Source: Bradyrhizobium sp. AZCC 1693 (GTDB lineage Bacteria; Pseudomonadota; Alphaproteobacteria; Rhizobiales; Xanthobacteraceae). From it: a DNA stretch of 64,000 nucleotides. Positions 6,869 through 15,563 of this stretch are shown here, piece by piece. The position numbers and the translations under genes were made by a program. The DNA lies in NCBI RefSeq assembly GCF_036924745.1, contig NZ_JAZHSD010000001.1, forward strand, positions 7,005,001 through 7,069,000. The letters run 5' to 3'. The notes beneath the pieces were generated by a model. That model was not told where the DNA came from, did no database searches, and saw only the letters and a program-made list of their open reading frames with translations. The stretch's first letter is position 1. Every line of letters starts with the position of its first letter.

Positions 6869-9800
6869 CTATCGCAGTGCCGACGGAGACGATGCCGATA
6901 TCGGCGCAAGCGCGCCGCGGGACCCCAGTTTTCGGCGCAGCCGGTCGATCAGGAGGTAGATCACCGGCGTCGTGTACAGCGTCAGGATCTGCGAAACGAA
7001 CAGTCCGCCGATGATGGTGATGCCGAGCGGCCGGCGCAGCTCTGTGCCGGGGCCGGTGGCAATGACCAGCGGGATGCCGGCAAACAGCGCCGCCATCGTC
7101 GTCATCAGGATCGGCCGGAAGCGGACGCGGCACGCCTCGAAGATCGCGTCCGCCGACGACAGGCCGCGGGTGCGTTCGGCGTCGAGCGCGAAATCCACCA
7201 TCATGATGCCGTTCTTCTTGACGATGCCGATCAACAGGATGATGCCGACAAAGGCGATCACGGTGAGCGGCGTATTGGTCACCTGCAGCGCCAGCAGCGC
7301 GCCGAGCCCTGCCGACGGCAGGGTCGAGATGATCGTGATCGGATGCGCGAGACTTTCATAGAGCACGCCGAGCACGATATACATCGCCACCAGCGCGCCC
7401 AGGATCAGCAGCGGCTGCCGCCCGCTGGTCTTGTTGAAATCGCCGGCATTGCCATCAAAACTGCCGCGGATGCCTTCCGGCATATGCAGTTCCTCGACCG
7501 CGCGCTGGATGTTCGAGGTCGCGACCTCCAGCGGCACATTCGGAACGACGTTGAAGGACACCGTGGCCGATGGGATCGACTGGGTGTGATTGATCGCCAG
7601 CGATGCCAGACCGCGGTCATAGCGAACGACGGCGGACAGCGGCACCTGGGCATCGTTGGCGCCCGCCACGTAGATGCGCTCCAGATTTGAAGGATCGCTC
7701 TGGAATTTCGGATCGATCTCCAGCACCACCATGTACTGGTTGCGCTGGGTATAGACGATCGAGATTTGGCGCTGCGCGAACGCGTTGTTCAAGGCGTCGT
7801 CGATGTCCTTGACGCGGACGCCAAGCGTGGCGGCGGCATTGCGGTCGATCGTCAGCGTGAGCTGCAGCCCGGCGGCATCGCGGTCGGTGGAAATGTCGGT
7901 GATGCCCTCGACCGTTTCCATGCGCTTGGCGACGATTGGGGCCCACTTCTTGAGCAGGTCGACGTCGACGCTTGAAACCGTGTATTGGTAGTCGGAGTTG
8001 CTCTGACGTCCGCCGGCACGAACATCCTGGGCGGCAAACATGTAGAGTCGTACGCCCGGCATTGTTTCGAGCTTCTTGCGCAACCGGTCGATCACGAGTT
8101 GGGTGCTCAGTCCGGCTCTCTCCTGCGGCGGCTTGAGGCTGATGAAGAAGAGCCCCCGGTTTGCCGTCATGCTGCCAAGGATCGATCCGACCCCGGCGAC
8201 GGCGTCGTCGGATTCGATTGCCTCCTCGAGCTGTTGCTGAAATCTGGTCATGGACTGGAACGAGGTGTCCGATGAACTTTGCGAGGCAGCGACGATGAGG
8301 CCGCTGTCATCGATCGGAAAGTAGCCCTTCGGTATCTTGATATAGAGCACCACCGTCAGCGCGATGGTTGCAAAGAACACGAGCAGGGTCAGGAACGGGA
8401 AGCCCAGCACTGCCCGCAGCGTCCAGGTGTAGAAGGCGACGATGCGCGACAGCGTGCCCTCGACCAGGCGGTCGAACCATGTCGCGCGATCGGAGGTGAC
8501 TTGCTTGATGTAGTGCGCGCAGATCATCGGCGTGACCGTGAGCGAGACCACGGTCGACACCACAATGGCGAAAGTCAGCGTCAGCGAGAACTCGCGCAAC
8601 AGCCGGCCGACGATGCCGTCCATGAAGATCAGTGGCGTAAACGCCGCGATCAGCGACAGGCTGATCGACAGCACGGTGAAGCCGATCTGCTTGGCGCCCT
8701 CCAGTGCCGCCGGGTAAGGCGCCATCCCCTGTTCGAGGTTGCGGTGCATGTTCTCGATCATGACGATGGCGTCGTCGACCACGAAGCCGACCGAGATCGC
8801 AAGCGCCATCAGCGACAGATTGTCGATCGAGAATCCGGTGAGCCACATCCCGGCGCAGGTGCCGGCCAGCGCCAGCGGCACCGAGACGCCGGCGGCAATG
8901 GTCGGCGTCAGCCGCCGCAGGAAGAAGAACACCACCATCATGACCAGGAAGGCGGTCGCCAGCAGCGTGTACTGCATGTCGAGCACGCTGGCGCGGATGG
9001 TGCCCGTGCGGTCCACCAGCGTTGAATTCTCAAGGCCGGCGGGCAGCCATCGTTTGAGCTCCGGCAGCAAGGCTTTTACGCGATCGACGGTCTCGATCAC
9101 GTTGGCGTCGCCCTGCTTGGTGATCTGGATCAGGACCGCCGGCTGCTTGTTGAACCAGGCGATCGAGCGGTGGTTGCGGACGGAATCCTCGACATCGGCG
9201 ATGTCGGCCAGGCGGACGAAATTGCCGGCCGAACTCTTGATGATGATGTCGCGGAATTCGGCCGCGGTGCGCATTTGCCTGTTGGTCGAAATTGCCTCGC
9301 TCTGGCGGCCGCCGTCGAAAATCCCGACCGGCCCCAGCGGATTGGCGTTAATGATGGCGAGCCGCACGTCATCGGTCGCGATCCCCGCATTCGACAGCGC
9401 CACCGGGTTGAGCGCGATCCGCACCGCCGGCTGGTCGGCGCCGCTCACGGAAACTTCGCCGACACCCGGCACCTGCGAGATGCGCTGCGCGATCACAGTG
9501 TCGGCGGCGTCGTACATCGCACTGGTCGTCAGCGTCTTCGACGTCAGCGCCAGCACGAACATCGGCGTCGCCGCGGGATTGGTCTTGCGGAAGCGCGGCA
9601 GCGACGGCAGGTCGCTCGGCAGGTCCGCCAGCGAGGCGTTGATCGCGGCTTGCACGTCGCGCGCGGCGCGATCGATGTTGCGCCCGATCGAGAATTGCAA
9701 CTGGATGCTGGTGGTGCCGAGCGAACTGGTCGAGGTGATCTGCTCGATGCCCGCGATCTGGCCGAGCCGGCGCTCCAAAGGTGCTGCGACCGTCGCCGCC

Positions 9801-9985
9801 ATCACGGCGGGATCCGCGCCGGGGCGGTTGGCGAACACCCGGATCATCGGGAAGTCGACATTGGGCACCGCCGAGACCGGCAGGAAGGCATAGGCGACCA
9901 TGCCGACCAGAAAGAGCCCAATCGCCAGCAGCGTGGTGCCGACCGGCCGGCGGATGAAGGGCTCGGAAATCGAGGCCACGCTCAA
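6869..9985 (-). CDS. RND-family multidrug efflux permease (MdtB/MdtC-like)
   Basis: 1038 residues, the usual length of the inner-membrane pump of tripartite RND exporters driven by the proton gradient. It begins ISEPFIRRPVGTTLLAIGL, as in the AcrB/MdtB group. It has the porter-domain phrases FPMIRVFANRPGADP and SLGTTSIQLQF, and helix-4 SVGFVVDDAIVMIENMHR with the paired aspartates used for proton relay. The start is TTG at 9985 or GTG two codons on. No membrane-fusion partner or outer-membrane channel lies on either side, which is unusual. It must borrow partners from elsewhere or be a leftover of a larger operon. Confidence 0.92.
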   Translation of the reverse strand: MSVASISEPFIRRPVGTTLLAIGLFLVGMVAYAFLPVSAVPNVDFPMIRVFANRPGADPAVMAATVAAPLERRLGQIAGIEQITSTSSLGTTSIQLQFSIGRNIDRAARDVQAAINASLADLPSDLPSLPRFRKTNPAATPMFVLALTSKTLTTSAMYDAADTVIAQRISQVPGVGEVSVSGADQPAVRIALNPVALSNAGIATDDVRLAIINANPLGPVGIFDGGRQSEAISTNRQMRTAAEFRDIIIKSSAGNFVRLADIADVEDSVRNHRSIAWFNKQPAVLIQITKQGDANVIETVDRVKALLPELKRWLPAGLENSTLVDRTGTIRASVLDMQYTLLATAFLVMMVVFFFLRRLTPTIAAGVSVPLALAGTCAGMWLTGFSIDNLSLMALAISVGFVVDDAIVMIENMHRNLEQGMAPYPAALEGAKQIGFTVLSISLSLIAAFTPLIFMDGIVGRLLREFSLTLTFAIVVSTVVSLTVTPMICAHYIKQVTSDRATWFDRLVEGTLSRIVAFYTWTLRAVLGFPFLTLLVFFATIALTVVLYIKIPKGYFPIDDSGLIVAASQSSSDTSFQSMTRFQQQLEEAIESDDAVAGVGSILGSMTANRGLFFISLKPPQERAGLSTQLVIDRLRKKLETMPGVRLYMFAAQDVRAGGRQSNSDYQYTVSSVDVDLLKKWAPIVAKRMETVEGITDISTDRDAAGLQLTLTIDRNAAATLGVRVKDIDDALNNAFAQRQISIVYTQRNQYMVVLEIDPKFQSDPSNLERIYVAGANDAQVPLSAVVRYDRGLASLAINHTQSIPSATVSFNVVPNVPLEVATSNIQRAVEELHMPEGIRGSFDGNAGDFNKTSGRQPLLILGALVAMYIVLGVLYESLAHPITIISTLPSAGLGALLALQVTNTPLTVIAFVGIILLIGIVKKNGIMMVDFALDAERTRGLSSADAIFEACRVRFRPILMTTMAALFAGIPLVIATGPGTELRRPLGITIIGGLFVSQILTLYTTPVIYLLIDRLRRKLGSRGALAPISASSPSALR

Positions 9986-10276
9986 TCTCGTCCATGGAGC
10001 CGGCGGAGCGGGTGCCGAATGCGGTGATCCAAATGTTTCGAGCCTCGAAAAATTCCGGATTAAATGATCGGTCCGGACAGCGGCGGTTTAAGTTGGTATT
10101 TACCAGACAGCGGCAGCCCTGAATAAGCCCTTCGGCAAATATACTTAGCTTTCCCGATAACCGTTACTTGACGTTGACCGTCTTTCGAGCAGGTTCCATT
10201 CGTAAACCCTTTGGACACCGGTGGACAACAGTATTGCTCGCGGAAATTCACGAAGATGAATTCAGGGGCGATCAGG

Positions 10277-10771
10277 ATGTTGGCCAAGATACTGGACCGG
10301 ACGAGACACCGTTTCGGAAAGCTGTTGTGGACCGGAACGCTGCGGTCCCGAGACCGTAAAAATGCGGGCTATACGCTGCTCGAATTGCTGGTCGTGATGG
10401 GTATTCTGGCGGTTCTGACGGCCATCGCGACGCCGCAGCTGATGGGCTATTTCGGCAAAGCCAAGACCCAATCGGTGCAGCTCCAGATCGAGAATATCGG
10501 GACCGCGCTCGAGCTCTATTATATGGAAAACGGCGCCTATCCGAGCGCCAGCGCTGGCCTGAAAGCCCTGGTCGAGGCGCCCCCCGAGGCGCCGCGCTGG
10601 AACGGCCCATATCTGAAGAAGGCGAAGAACCTGCTTGATCCGTGGGGCCGGCCGTATCAATACGCCATCATCGACAGCCAGTACGAGGTCTATTCGCTGG
10701 GGCCGACCGGCAAGGCCAAACCCGCTGACAAGTCCGCGAATGCGGGCGCGGCGGCGTTCCGGGGCGGTTAA
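10277..10771 (+). CDS. gspG: Type II secretion major pseudopilin GspG
   Basis: About 164 residues from the ATG at 10277 (AGGGG nine bases before it); an ATG at 10256 is possible. GYTLLELLVVMGILAVLTAIATPQ is the prepilin signal: cleavage before Tyr/Phe-type residue 1, Glu at position 5 (LLE), then the pilin helix. The later ENGAYPSASAGLKALVEAP and WNGPYLKKAKNLLDPWGRPYQY match GspG closely, including the PWGxPY loop. The leader before the Gly is unusually long (about 29 residues, basic). No other gsp gene lies nearby. It sits 127 bases before a large exported protein, which may be its client. Confidence 0.88.
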   Translation: MLAKILDRTRHRFGKLLWTGTLRSRDRKNAGYTLLELLVVMGILAVLTAIATPQLMGYFGKAKTQSVQLQIENIGTALELYYMENGAYPSASAGLKALVEAPPEAPRWNGPYLKKAKNLLDPWGRPYQYAIIDSQYEVYSLGPTGKAKPADKSANAGAAAFRGG

Positions 10772-10898
10772 CGGGCCGAATTAAATGTTTTCCGAGAAGT
10801 AATAGACTAGCGTGGATGACGGGGCCTTCAGTAAAATCAGATCGGTCGCGTGATCAATCGTCTCCAAATTTTTCCCTTAACGATGATTGGACCTGATT

Positions 10899-13598
10899 AT
10901 GACGTCTAACATGAACCGTAGAACCTTTCTGCAAGGCGTGAGCGCAGCTTCCCTGACGTCGATGCTGCCGGCCGCTGCGCTTGCGGGGCCAGTGCCCCTG
11001 GCGGCGCCTAGCATCAGTAGCGGTACACCTTCATTGCGCTCGGTCATCAACATCGGCTTTGCTGCGGGCGGGGGAAGTGAGTATCGCTTTATCGATCATT
11101 TCTTGATTGCGGAGCAGTTTGGTCCGGTCGGAAATTCGTGGAGCACTGGGTCCACATGGATGCAATCGATTGGTAACGACGGCTATCCAGTCATCAGCAT
11201 AAAGGCTTCGGATAATAAGCCCTTTGGTGGAGGAGTACGCATACCCGCTTCGTTTCAATATGGAGAAGTTGGAAGCGGCCAGTACTACGTGCTGCGATGG
11301 AAAGGTAACGGCGAGGTTAGGCTCTCGCTGCAGGCTGGTTCCTGGGCCTATCAGGCGAGCAAGAGCATCAATGCCACTCAGGTTTCGTCCGACAGGTGGA
11401 GGACGACTTCTGGCTCCGATACCTACATCGTCCTGAGCTTTAGTGGACCGGCGCAACTCTTCTCGCTCATCGTCTACGCCACAGATGGGACAGGTGCGCG
11501 GTTGCGCAACGTGCAATTCTATCGATTGACCGACGAGGCTGATCTGCAAGCTGGAAAAATCTTCCGCACGCCTTACAAGCAGTCGTTGGTCGATCTATGC
11601 CCAAGTGCAATTCGATTTATGGATTGGGTCGGCGGAAATAATGCGAAGCAGGCGCGATTTGATACCAGCCGCACGCTGCCCATGTATGCGGCTTGGGGAG
11701 GTTCGTCAGGAGGGGGTGGTAATTCAAATTGGGTGGCATCTCCGCCGTATGGCCAGACAACGGGAGTGAACCAGTATTCTCTCGCGTCCGTAACAGGGAC
11801 GCCGGCCACGCCATTGCAAGGGGAAGTTGTCACCTGCCGCATAGGTTCGGGGATGGTGCGTGCCGGCTCCAAAGCGATAACGGCGGTGACCAACTCCAAT
11901 CCTGGTCGCGTCACCGCGAAAGCCCATGGCTTTGCGACAGGCGATATTATTTCACACAGGTTCGCCAGCGGCGTGATGCCAAAGTTGCATCTTCTTCCCT
12001 GCACAATCACGGTTATCGATCAGGACAATTATTCGATCGGAATCGACACAACTACGTTCGGATCGTTCTCGGGCGCTGCGCAGGCAAATCAATTCATCAG
12101 CCTAAATGTGGGAGGAAGAGGGGCGTATCCAGTCACATTCCCGATTCCGACCACACCTGCCTCGTATTACGGAAACGGGTACATAGCGAGCGGAGATTAC
12201 AAGACGTTGGTCTTTGACAAGACTATCGCGGCCCAGACGGATGGCGCAGGCAATTATGTCTACGGCGTGTGGATGTTCAATGATCTGGGCGCAAACAACG
12301 GACATGATGGCGGTGTACCGCTGGAGATTTGCACGGCGCTGGTGAACGAGGTCAACGCGATGCGACCGGCGCGGCCAGTTCATATGTGGATGAACATCCC
12401 ACACCTTGGTCTTTGTTCGATGGATCCGGATTATGGATTGGAATCGAGCTGGGGTATCCAGGCGGTGAACGTCATTCTTAACGGCGCCAATGGCTTCAAG
12501 GGACTGTCTTCTGGATTGCAGCTGTTTGTCGAGTTTAGTAACGAGACATGGAACTCGGGCGGCTCCGCTTTCGCGCAGACGTATTACTGCGCATATCGCG
12601 GTTCGCTCCGCTGGCCAACTGCGGGCCCTTCAGACTATGCCAGCATGGTCTCGCTTCGCTCCGTCGTAAACGTAGAGGATATCAAGAAATCTGCTTTCAA
12701 TAATCCGCGTCTCAAATTTGTTCTGTCGGGACAAGGCACGCTTGGAATCTCAGGATTGAACTTGGCGCGCATCGATGGAACCAAGTTCTATCTCAATGAT
12801 CCATTGAACGTGTGGGGACCGACTATCGCACCGATGGCGCACCATGATTTCTTTTCGTTCGCCGGATATTTCTTGCCGAATACTTCGTTCGATACCGCAA
12901 ATCTTGACGCCTATGCAATCAGTTGGGCCAAGAGCGCCGGTAATGCTGCAGCCCAGGAATTGATATGCGCCGCATACGTGAAGGGAATAGTTGATCCAGC
13001 CTTGGGTGGAAACGAGACATTGGATCGCTACGGCACGGTTCTGCTGCCGGTCTACATCTCCAAAATGAAATCCTACGGCAAGTCAGTCATTATGTACGAG
13101 GGCGGATGGGATCGTAACGTTCAGGCTATCAGCGCAGGCGGTCAAGTCACGGCGACCCTTCCCTATGCCCAGGGAACGATCGACGGAAAGACCAACATGA
13201 TAGCCGGAGTGAATACGTCCTATGTAGCGGCGTTGGCGCCGGGACATTTTGTTGTGGGCTATGGTATCGCCGCGGGAACAACCGTTTTATCGGCGTCCGG
13301 TACGTCGATCATGCTCTCCAATAATACCACGGCTAATTTGGCCGTTGCACAGTTCGTAGCCTTCACTCCTCAGCAAATGTTCTTGCGAGCTGTTAAGCGG
13401 AGCCAGTCCTGGGCAGACGCAATGATTAAGTTTATGAATCAGTTCGGTGCAGGGGCCGCAATGCCTGCCGAATACATTCAAAGCGGCCTCCGATGGGGAC
13501 ACAATTTCCCAACCGCCTATGGCTTCGGAAATGCGGAATGGGGCGATGCCTCCTCTGTATGGCAGCAACAAGGAGTCAGGAATCGAAGTACAAACTAG
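10899..13598 (+). CDS. Large Tat-exported protein, putative clan-A glycoside hydrolase
   Basis: 899 residues from the ATG at 10899. The N-terminus NRRTFLQGVSAASLTSML is a Tat signal ending near ALAGP, so it is exported folded. Two segments suggest a (beta/alpha)8 hydrolase: VEFSNETWNSGG (Glu549, acid/base in the S-N-E-x-W-N form) and VIMYEGGWD (Glu734, nucleophile position). Before them, ITAVTNSNPGRVTAKAHGFATGDII resembles the FCCH-like beta modules found in phage tail fibres, and an N-terminal region (residues 40-210) looks like a carbohydrate-binding fold. Substrate is unknown; the neighbouring polysaccharide is a candidate. Composition is AT-richer than the core genes. Confidence 0.6.
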   Translation: MTSNMNRRTFLQGVSAASLTSMLPAAALAGPVPLAAPSISSGTPSLRSVINIGFAAGGGSEYRFIDHFLIAEQFGPVGNSWSTGSTWMQSIGNDGYPVISIKASDNKPFGGGVRIPASFQYGEVGSGQYYVLRWKGNGEVRLSLQAGSWAYQASKSINATQVSSDRWRTTSGSDTYIVLSFSGPAQLFSLIVYATDGTGARLRNVQFYRLTDEADLQAGKIFRTPYKQSLVDLCPSAIRFMDWVGGNNAKQARFDTSRTLPMYAAWGGSSGGGGNSNWVASPPYGQTTGVNQYSLASVTGTPATPLQGEVVTCRIGSGMVRAGSKAITAVTNSNPGRVTAKAHGFATGDIISHRFASGVMPKLHLLPCTITVIDQDNYSIGIDTTTFGSFSGAAQANQFISLNVGGRGAYPVTFPIPTTPASYYGNGYIASGDYKTLVFDKTIAAQTDGAGNYVYGVWMFNDLGANNGHDGGVPLEICTALVNEVNAMRPARPVHMWMNIPHLGLCSMDPDYGLESSWGIQAVNVILNGANGFKGLSSGLQLFVEFSNETWNSGGSAFAQTYYCAYRGSLRWPTAGPSDYASMVSLRSVVNVEDIKKSAFNNPRLKFVLSGQGTLGISGLNLARIDGTKFYLNDPLNVWGPTIAPMAHHDFFSFAGYFLPNTSFDTANLDAYAISWAKSAGNAAAQELICAAYVKGIVDPALGGNETLDRYGTVLLPVYISKMKSYGKSVIMYEGGWDRNVQAISAGGQVTATLPYAQGTIDGKTNMIAGVNTSYVAALAPGHFVVGYGIAAGTTVLSASGTSIMLSNNTTANLAVAQFVAFTPQQMFLRAVKRSQSWADAMIKFMNQFGAGAAMPAEYIQSGLRWGHNFPTAYGFGNAEWGDASSVWQQQGVRNRSTN

Positions 13599-13602
13599 GT
13601 GT

Positions 13603-14316
13603 TCAGCCTTTGTGAACAGTGAACACCAATAGGGAATTGTCCTTCTCGGAGCCTTGCCCCCCAAAGCCCAGTTCACTGATCTTCCCTAGCTCAACGGTGC
13701 TTAGTCCGTGCTCGGCGGCCGCCTGTCTGTAAGTGTCAACCGTTCGCTTTAGGAATGGGAATTCAAGCCAGACATCATCCGAAACGTTCGTATTTACGTT
13801 CGCGATGCATTTCCCTTCGGACCGTAGCCTTTTTGAAACAGCGGCTAGATATCGGTGCAGCAATTCGTCGCTCAGGTGAAATAAAACGCTGAAGCTGAAA
13901 ACAAAATCGAAAACGTCGCCCGACAACTCTGGGGAAGCAAAGTCGTGGGAGCATATCAGGCGCGGATTCTTTCGGCTCAAGCCAACTTGCCCTATCTCTT
14001 GCCATGCGAGATCCAGAACAGAATTTCTGACATCGACACCCACGTAGCTTCCGGAATCAAGGTATTCGATGATGGGGAGTCCGCCGGTCATTGGTCCACA
14101 ACCGATTTCGAGGAGCCTATGTGAAGGCAGCAATCCTTGAGACTTTAGCAATTCGATCTGAAAGTCCCGATGGCTTTCCCATTGTCCACGGAAGCCCATT
14201 GAATCTTCAAGTTGATGGCGTCGTCTTAGTTCAACGATCTGACCCATGCCACCGATGTCAAATAGATATTCTTTGAGCTTGAGCTTCCACAGAAGCCGCG
14301 TGCGCGAAAGTATCAT
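13603..14316 (-). CDS. Class I SAM-dependent methyltransferase
   Basis: 237 residues. Motif I is clear (RLLEIGCGPMTGG, residues about 67-79), followed by YVGVDVRNSVL (acidic residue binding the ribose), and VFDFVFSFSVLFHLSDE (motif IV and the post-motif helix typical of Methyltransf_11/25). It is probably a sugar or lipid-linked oligosaccharide methylase of the polysaccharide cassette, but the substrate cannot be read. It ends four bases from the convergent hydrolase gene and leads no obvious signal peptide. Confidence 0.8.
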   Translation of the reverse strand: MILSRTRLLWKLKLKEYLFDIGGMGQIVELRRRHQLEDSMGFRGQWESHRDFQIELLKSQGLLPSHRLLEIGCGPMTGGLPIIEYLDSGSYVGVDVRNSVLDLAWQEIGQVGLSRKNPRLICSHDFASPELSGDVFDFVFSFSVLFHLSDELLHRYLAAVSKRLRSEGKCIANVNTNVSDDVWLEFPFLKRTVDTYRQAAAEHGLSTVELGKISELGFGGQGSEKDNSLLVFTVHKG

Positions 14317-14346
14317 GAAGTCCTCGTTCGCTGATTGGAGTGCGCC

Positions 14347-15552
14347 TTAGGTCAGGTGGCGGGCGCGATGAATGGTTACTGCGGTTCGATAACAGGAGAC
14401 GGCGTCGGCCGCGATGGACGCTGCGGCAAATGAAGTTGCGCACGCATTCCTTGCTCGCGCTCCCAACCTGGCGGCTAAGTCGGGATTGTCCAGAAGCCGT
14501 CGACAAGAACGAATGAGGTCGCTCACTTCTTGGTTCGCAAATAGCAGGCCCGTTTCTCCGTTCGAAATAAGCTCAGGAATTCCTCCCACGTTAGGTGCGA
14601 CAACCGGACACCCCTGAGACATCGCTTCTGCGACCGCATATGAAAACACTTCATATCTGGAAGCGACGATCGTCAGGAAGTGCCTTGTTCTGAGTCGACG
14701 AACTTCTCCTTGACTCTGTTGTCCCAGGAAGTCGATTCGTGATTCCAAGTGAGGTAAATTCTCGCGAACGAACTCGCCGAAGGAAAGGCAGATTCCATTC
14801 TCCATGACACCGTTGTCGGGTCCCACAAATGTCAGACGTAAATTGGGGTAAGTCTCCGCTAAGCTAGTGAATGCTCTTAGAACCAAGTCGCTTCCCTTCA
14901 GTCGATCAAACCTACCGACATAGAGGATACGATTTGTTTCGCATGCATCCAGACGCCAGAGGTCTTCCGTGTCGGCTGTGGTTATTGGGTTCGGAATGAC
15001 GCGTGCGGATTCTAAGGGGGAGTTGTAGTAAGATCTAACTGCTCTGAGTGCATCTATCGAAGGTGAGGTAACAAAGGTAGCATTTCTAATGCCTGCCCCC
15101 TCTCGTTCGATCCTCGATTGGTGACCCAAACCGGTAAGATCGTCGAATTGGCCCGTTAGAAACCAAGGCCCGTGCAGTCTAACGACAACAGGAACGACTC
15201 TCGCCGCACTGATTGTGTCACTCCATCCGAACGACTCCTCGATTTCGAGAACGTCAATTCTATGCTGCTTCTTCAGCCTGACTATTTCAGACAATATCGA
15301 GTTGGCAGAGGACTTGAAGGAGCTTCGTGCAGAAACGCGAGACTTCAATCGGTGCCAAAATGATCGAAGTCCTTTCAGTTCGCCCAGCCTAATTGCGTAA
15401 CGATCGTCTGGACCTTGAGCCAAGTTTGGAGTCAGAACATAAACTTCGTGTCCAAGTTTCCGTAAGGCAGGTATGATCTGGCCAGCATAAGTCACAATGC
15501 CGTTTGCCGAGGAGCCTGGCGGCCAAGCAGGTACATAAATAGCGATCTTCAT
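14347..15552 (-). CDS. Glycosyltransferase family 4
   Basis: 401 residues from the ATG at 15552 (MKIAIYVPAWPPGSSANGIV); the longer open frame upstream overlaps the flippase gene. The N-terminal Rossmann domain includes GIVTYAGQIIPALRKLGHEV. The C-terminal GT-B domain has RILYVGRFDRLKGSDLVL and the E-x7-E donor site (SRYEVFSYAVAEAMSQGCPV, then GGIPELI). It is a retaining transferase that adds one sugar on the cytoplasmic side. It starts 11 bases after the flippase stop, and both belong to the AT-richer cassette. Confidence 0.88.
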   Translation of the reverse strand: MKIAIYVPAWPPGSSANGIVTYAGQIIPALRKLGHEVYVLTPNLAQGPDDRYAIRLGELKGLRSFWHRLKSRVSARSSFKSSANSILSEIVRLKKQHRIDVLEIEESFGWSDTISAARVVPVVVRLHGPWFLTGQFDDLTGLGHQSRIEREGAGIRNATFVTSPSIDALRAVRSYYNSPLESARVIPNPITTADTEDLWRLDACETNRILYVGRFDRLKGSDLVLRAFTSLAETYPNLRLTFVGPDNGVMENGICLSFGEFVRENLPHLESRIDFLGQQSQGEVRRLRTRHFLTIVASRYEVFSYAVAEAMSQGCPVVAPNVGGIPELISNGETGLLFANQEVSDLIRSCRRLLDNPDLAARLGARARNACATSFAAASIAADAVSCYRTAVTIHRARHLT

Positions 15553-15563
15553 TTTCGTGTCAT

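Noticed and set aside
8279..10027. Two long open frames on the plus strand opposite the RND gene
   Set aside because: They are mirror frames of a high-GC gene with strong third-position bias, rich in Arg/His/Asp, and show no domain; the RND protein on the other strand is certain.
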